DNA of 64,000 nucleotides, from NCBI GenBank assembly GCA_902791035.1, contig CADAUA010000005.1, forward strand, positions 1 through 64,000. The letters are read 5' to 3'. The DNA comes from an uncultured Coriobacteriaceae bacterium (lineage in GTDB: Bacteria > Actinomycetota > Coriobacteriia > Coriobacteriales > Atopobiaceae). Shown here in pieces: positions 61,819 to 64,000 of this stretch. Below the pieces are notes generated by a model that saw only the letters and a list, made by a program, of their open reading frames with translations, searched no databases and was not told the origin of the DNA. The stretch's first letter is position 1, and each line of letters opens with the position of its first letter. The translations under genes were made by a program, and so were the position numbers.

Positions 61819-62478
61819 ATGCCCAGCTGGAACATACACATAGCCCACGTCGAGCGGCTCCTTCGCGAGGAGGGAGCCGCCCGGCTGGGCATCACCGACG
61901 TCAACGAGTTCCTCTTTGGCAACCTGATCCCCGACGTCAACGTGGGCTACATGGTGGTGGATCCCCAGGTGCGTCTGGACTACAAGCTCACCCACCTGGC
62001 GCGCAAGAACGCCATCCCCAGCCCGCGCGAGGACGAGTACTGGGAGGACTTCCTGGTGGGGCGCACCGAGAGGGACATGCTCTCGCTGGGCTGCTGGTGC
62101 CACTTGGTGTGCGACAACGTGTACAACGCCCACACGCGCGCCTACATCGAGCGGATCGGGGTGCCCACGGGCGAGCAGACCCGCATCCGCAAGCAGGGGG
62201 ACTTTGCCCTGTACGGGCGTACGCGCGACATCTCGCTCGTGCCCGAGGCCACAGACGGGCTGGTGGCGGCCGCGCGCGACTTCGTGATGTTCTCCATCTG
62301 CGAGAAGGACGTGGTGGCGGCCTGCGACGTGGCGGCTGGCATCGTGCGGCAGAACCGCGAGGAGCACGTGGTGGGGGAGCCGGAGTACTCGCTGCTGACC
62401 ACGGACTTCTTCCGCGAGGCGGCCGACGAGGCGCATGACCGCATGGTTGCCGGCCTCACGGCGCTCGCCGGGCACTAG
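61819..62478 (+). CDS. Zinc-dependent phospholipase C-like protein
   Basis: A 219-residue protein that begins at the base after the pheT stop, so translation is coupled. Zn-PLC features: W-x-IHIAH near the N-terminus, FLFGNLIPDVNVGY, LGCWCHLVCDNVYNAHT and FVMFSICEKDVV. No signal peptide. The family includes cytoplasmic members of unknown substrate. A functional link with phenylalanyl-tRNA synthesis is not evident. Confidence 0.72.
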   Translation: MPSWNIHIAHVERLLREEGAARLGITDVNEFLFGNLIPDVNVGYMVVDPQVRLDYKLTHLARKNAIPSPREDEYWEDFLVGRTERDMLSLGCWCHLVCDNVYNAHTRAYIERIGVPTGEQTRIRKQGDFALYGRTRDISLVPEATDGLVAAARDFVMFSICEKDVVAACDVAAGIVRQNREEHVVGEPEYSLLTTDFFREAADEAHDRMVAGLTALAGH

Positions 62479-62480
62479 GG

Positions 62481-62595
62481 GTGGGCACTAGGGGTGGTAC
62501 TCCCTTCAAACACAGGGGGTACTCCCCCGTGTTTGGGGAAACGCGGGGGAGTACCCCCTGTGTTTATCAGGGGAGTACCCCCTGGTGCCCACCCG
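62481..62595. repeat. Cluster of GGGGGAGTACCCCC palindromes
   Basis: Several overlapping units: GGGTGGGCACTAGGGG halves, AAACACAGGGGGTACTCCCCCGTGTTT, GGGGGAGTACCCCCTGTGTTT and GGGGAGTACCCCCTGGTGCCCACC. It forms strong stem-loops between the phospholipase-like gene and the GH13 gene, and is probably a terminator region as well as a repeat hot spot. Confidence 0.75.
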
Positions 62596-62674
62596 CCGGA
62601 TGGGCTTGCGATAACCGCGTGATGGTGGGCACAATAGCCGGCGAGTGTGCGAACCCCGACGGAGGGAGTCCATC

Positions 62675-64000
62675 ATGAGTTGGTATGAGCCTTCGTTCGT
62701 GTACCAGATTTACCCGTTGGGCCTCACGGGTGCCCCCTACGAGAACGACGGCGTGACTGTCCACCGCCTGCTCAAGCTGGTCGACGACGGCTGGGTCGAC
62801 CACCTGCGCCGCCTGGGCGCCACCTGCGTCATGCTCAACCCCGTCTTCCAGAGCCGCACCCACGGCTACGACACCACGGACTACCTCACGCTGGACTGCC
62901 GCCTGGGGACAAACGACGACCTGCGCGCCGTGGTCGACGCCTTCCACGCCGCGGGCATCCGCGTCCTTCTCGATGCGGTCTTCAACCACGTGGGCCGCGA
63001 CTTCTGGGCCTTTGCCGACGTGCGCGAGCGTCGCCAGGCTTCGCCCTATGCCAGCTGGTTCTGCATCGACTGGGGCGGCAACTCCGCCTACGACGATGGC
63101 TTTGGCTACGAGACCTGGGCCGGTGTGCCCGAGCTCGTCAAGCTCAACCACCACGACTTCGGCCTCAACGACTACACCGCCGACGTGATCCGGGCTTGGG
63201 AGCGCGACTTCGACATCGACGGCCTGCGCCTGGACGTGGCCTACTGCCTGGATCCGGGATACCTGGGCTACCTGCGCCAGATTGCCAACGAGCTCACCGA
63301 CAAGCGCGGCAGCAAGTTCCTCCTCCTGGGCGAGACCATGTTTGGCGACTACAACCGTTGGATGGGCGATGGCCTCTGCGACACCGTGACCAACTACGAG
63401 TGCTACAAGGGCCTGTGGTCCAGCCTCAACTCCGCGAACATGCACGAGGTGGCCTACGCGCTGGAGCGCCAGAGCGGCGACAAGCCTTGGGATCTCTACA
63501 CCCACCGCTGGCTCCTCAACTTCGTGGACAACCACGACGTGCCCCGCATTGCCACAAAGCTGGAAGACCCGGCCCAGCTGCCGGCGCTGTACGGCCTGCT
63601 CTTTGGCATGCGGGGCGTGCCCTGCGTGTACTACGGCAGCGAGTGGGGCATCGAGGGCGAGCAGCACTACGGCGACCACGAGCTGCGGCCGGCACTCGAC
63701 GTGCCCCAGTGGAACGACCTCACGGACAAGATCACGGCGTTCGCGACCGCGCGGGCAGGCTCGAAGGCGCTGGTGTGGGGCGGCTACCGCCAGCTCCAGT
63801 GCCAGCCCAAGCAGCTGATCTTCGAGCGCGCGGCGGAGGGGGAGCGCGTGATCGTGGCACTCAACTTCGACTCGGTGCCCGCGGTGCTGCACTTCGATGC
63901 CGGCTGCGGCCGCGCGACGGACCTTCTCACCGGCTCGACCCACGACTTTGGCGGCGGCTCGGAGGTGGGGGCCTACTCCTGCCACTACTGGCTCTGCGAG
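62675..64000 (+). CDS. GH13 alpha-amylase-family glycosidase (partial, runs off window)
   Basis: At least 442 codons from ATG 62675 (after GGAGGGAG), open to the window end, so the C-terminus is missing. Catalytic-barrel motifs: LLDAVFNHVG, DGLRLDVAY with the nucleophile Asp, LLGETMF with the acid Glu, and NFVDNHDVPRI with the third Asp. No signal peptide. By the MSWYEPSFVYQIYPLGLTGAP start and GETMFGDYNRW it resembles cytoplasmic neopullulanase/maltogenic types of GH13; the exact reaction (maltodextrin hydrolysis or transfer) cannot be fixed. Confidence 0.85.
   Translation, partial: MSWYEPSFVYQIYPLGLTGAPYENDGVTVHRLLKLVDDGWVDHLRRLGATCVMLNPVFQSRTHGYDTTDYLTLDCRLGTNDDLRAVVDAFHAAGIRVLLDAVFNHVGRDFWAFADVRERRQASPYASWFCIDWGGNSAYDDGFGYETWAGVPELVKLNHHDFGLNDYTADVIRAWERDFDIDGLRLDVAYCLDPGYLGYLRQIANELTDKRGSKFLLLGETMFGDYNRWMGDGLCDTVTNYECYKGLWSSLNSANMHEVAYALERQSGDKPWDLYTHRWLLNFVDNHDVPRIATKLEDPAQLPALYGLLFGMRGVPCVYYGSEWGIEGEQHYGDHELRPALDVPQWNDLTDKITAFATARAGSKALVWGGYRQLQCQPKQLIFERAAEGERVIVALNFDSVPAVLHFDAGCGRATDLLTGSTHDFGGGSEVGAYSCHYWLCE

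Overview
The window is GC-rich bacterial chromosome with short intergenic gaps, strong Shine-Dalgarno sites and occasional GTG/TTG starts. The gene mix suggests an anaerobic, sugar-fermenting Coriobacteriia-type actinobacterium such as Olsenella or a relative: PTS uptake, several GH32 enzymes, a T-box on pheST, a family II pyrophosphatase with regulatory domains, and a YidC-glycerophosphotransferase fusion. The lineage is an inference from gene content; no rRNA or tRNA gene was found to confirm it.

Layout. (1) 0-6.5 kb: cell-surface polymer genes. A YidC-like domain fused to a TagF-type glycerophosphotransferase is followed by two tandem LTA-synthase/sulfatase-like membrane proteins. The first has an in-frame TAG and the second a frameshift. 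(2) 6.9-8.7 kb: 3-hydroxyacyl-CoA dehydrogenase and a YdcF/SanA-type protein. (3) 8.9-24.4 kb: a large sucrose/fructan region with four GH32 enzymes, a sucrose phosphorylase, a HAD phosphatase, fructokinase, sucrose PTS EIIBC and EIIA, and a LacI regulator. Near-identical LacI-type operators precede two of the GH32 genes and the PTS operon. An HTH/DUF2975 pair and an Rpn-type nuclease are inserted in this region. (4) 24.5-32.7 kb: PIN/Phd toxin-antitoxin, two Cof-type HAD phosphatases, and a two-component system next to an ABC transporter with a large FtsX permease. (5) 32.9-53.4 kb: mostly housekeeping and metabolism (isocitrate dehydrogenase, DUF3825 protein, GDPD, TrmB, YfbR-like nucleotidase, CBS-pyrophosphatase, EttA, DeoC, PrsW, CysE, asparaginase, a GT2-MarR fusion, GH25 lysozyme). 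(6) 52.5-56 kb: a PRD antiterminator, a terminator-containing leader, a beta-glucoside-type PTS EIIBC and a Nif3 protein. (7) 56.3-64 kb: small Cys-rich protein, dipeptidase, T-box, pheS-pheT, a zinc phospholipase C-like protein, and a GH13 enzyme running off the window edge.

Sucrose would enter as sucrose-6-phosphate through EIIBC/EIIA and be cut by a GH32 enzyme, with fructose phosphorylated by fructokinase. Sucrose phosphorylase gives a second, phosphorolytic route. The LacI regulator probably controls several of these promoters.

The intergenic space is unusually rich in repeats: GGGGAGTACCCC palindromes at about ten loci; a second, less obvious set of about 80-125 bp palindromic elements whose arms differ but which share a GCAGGTAGA-like core; clusters of a CACGTTTGCC repeat at three loci; and several short tandem arrays. 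I regard the GCAGGTAGA-core elements as the best candidate for something undescribed.
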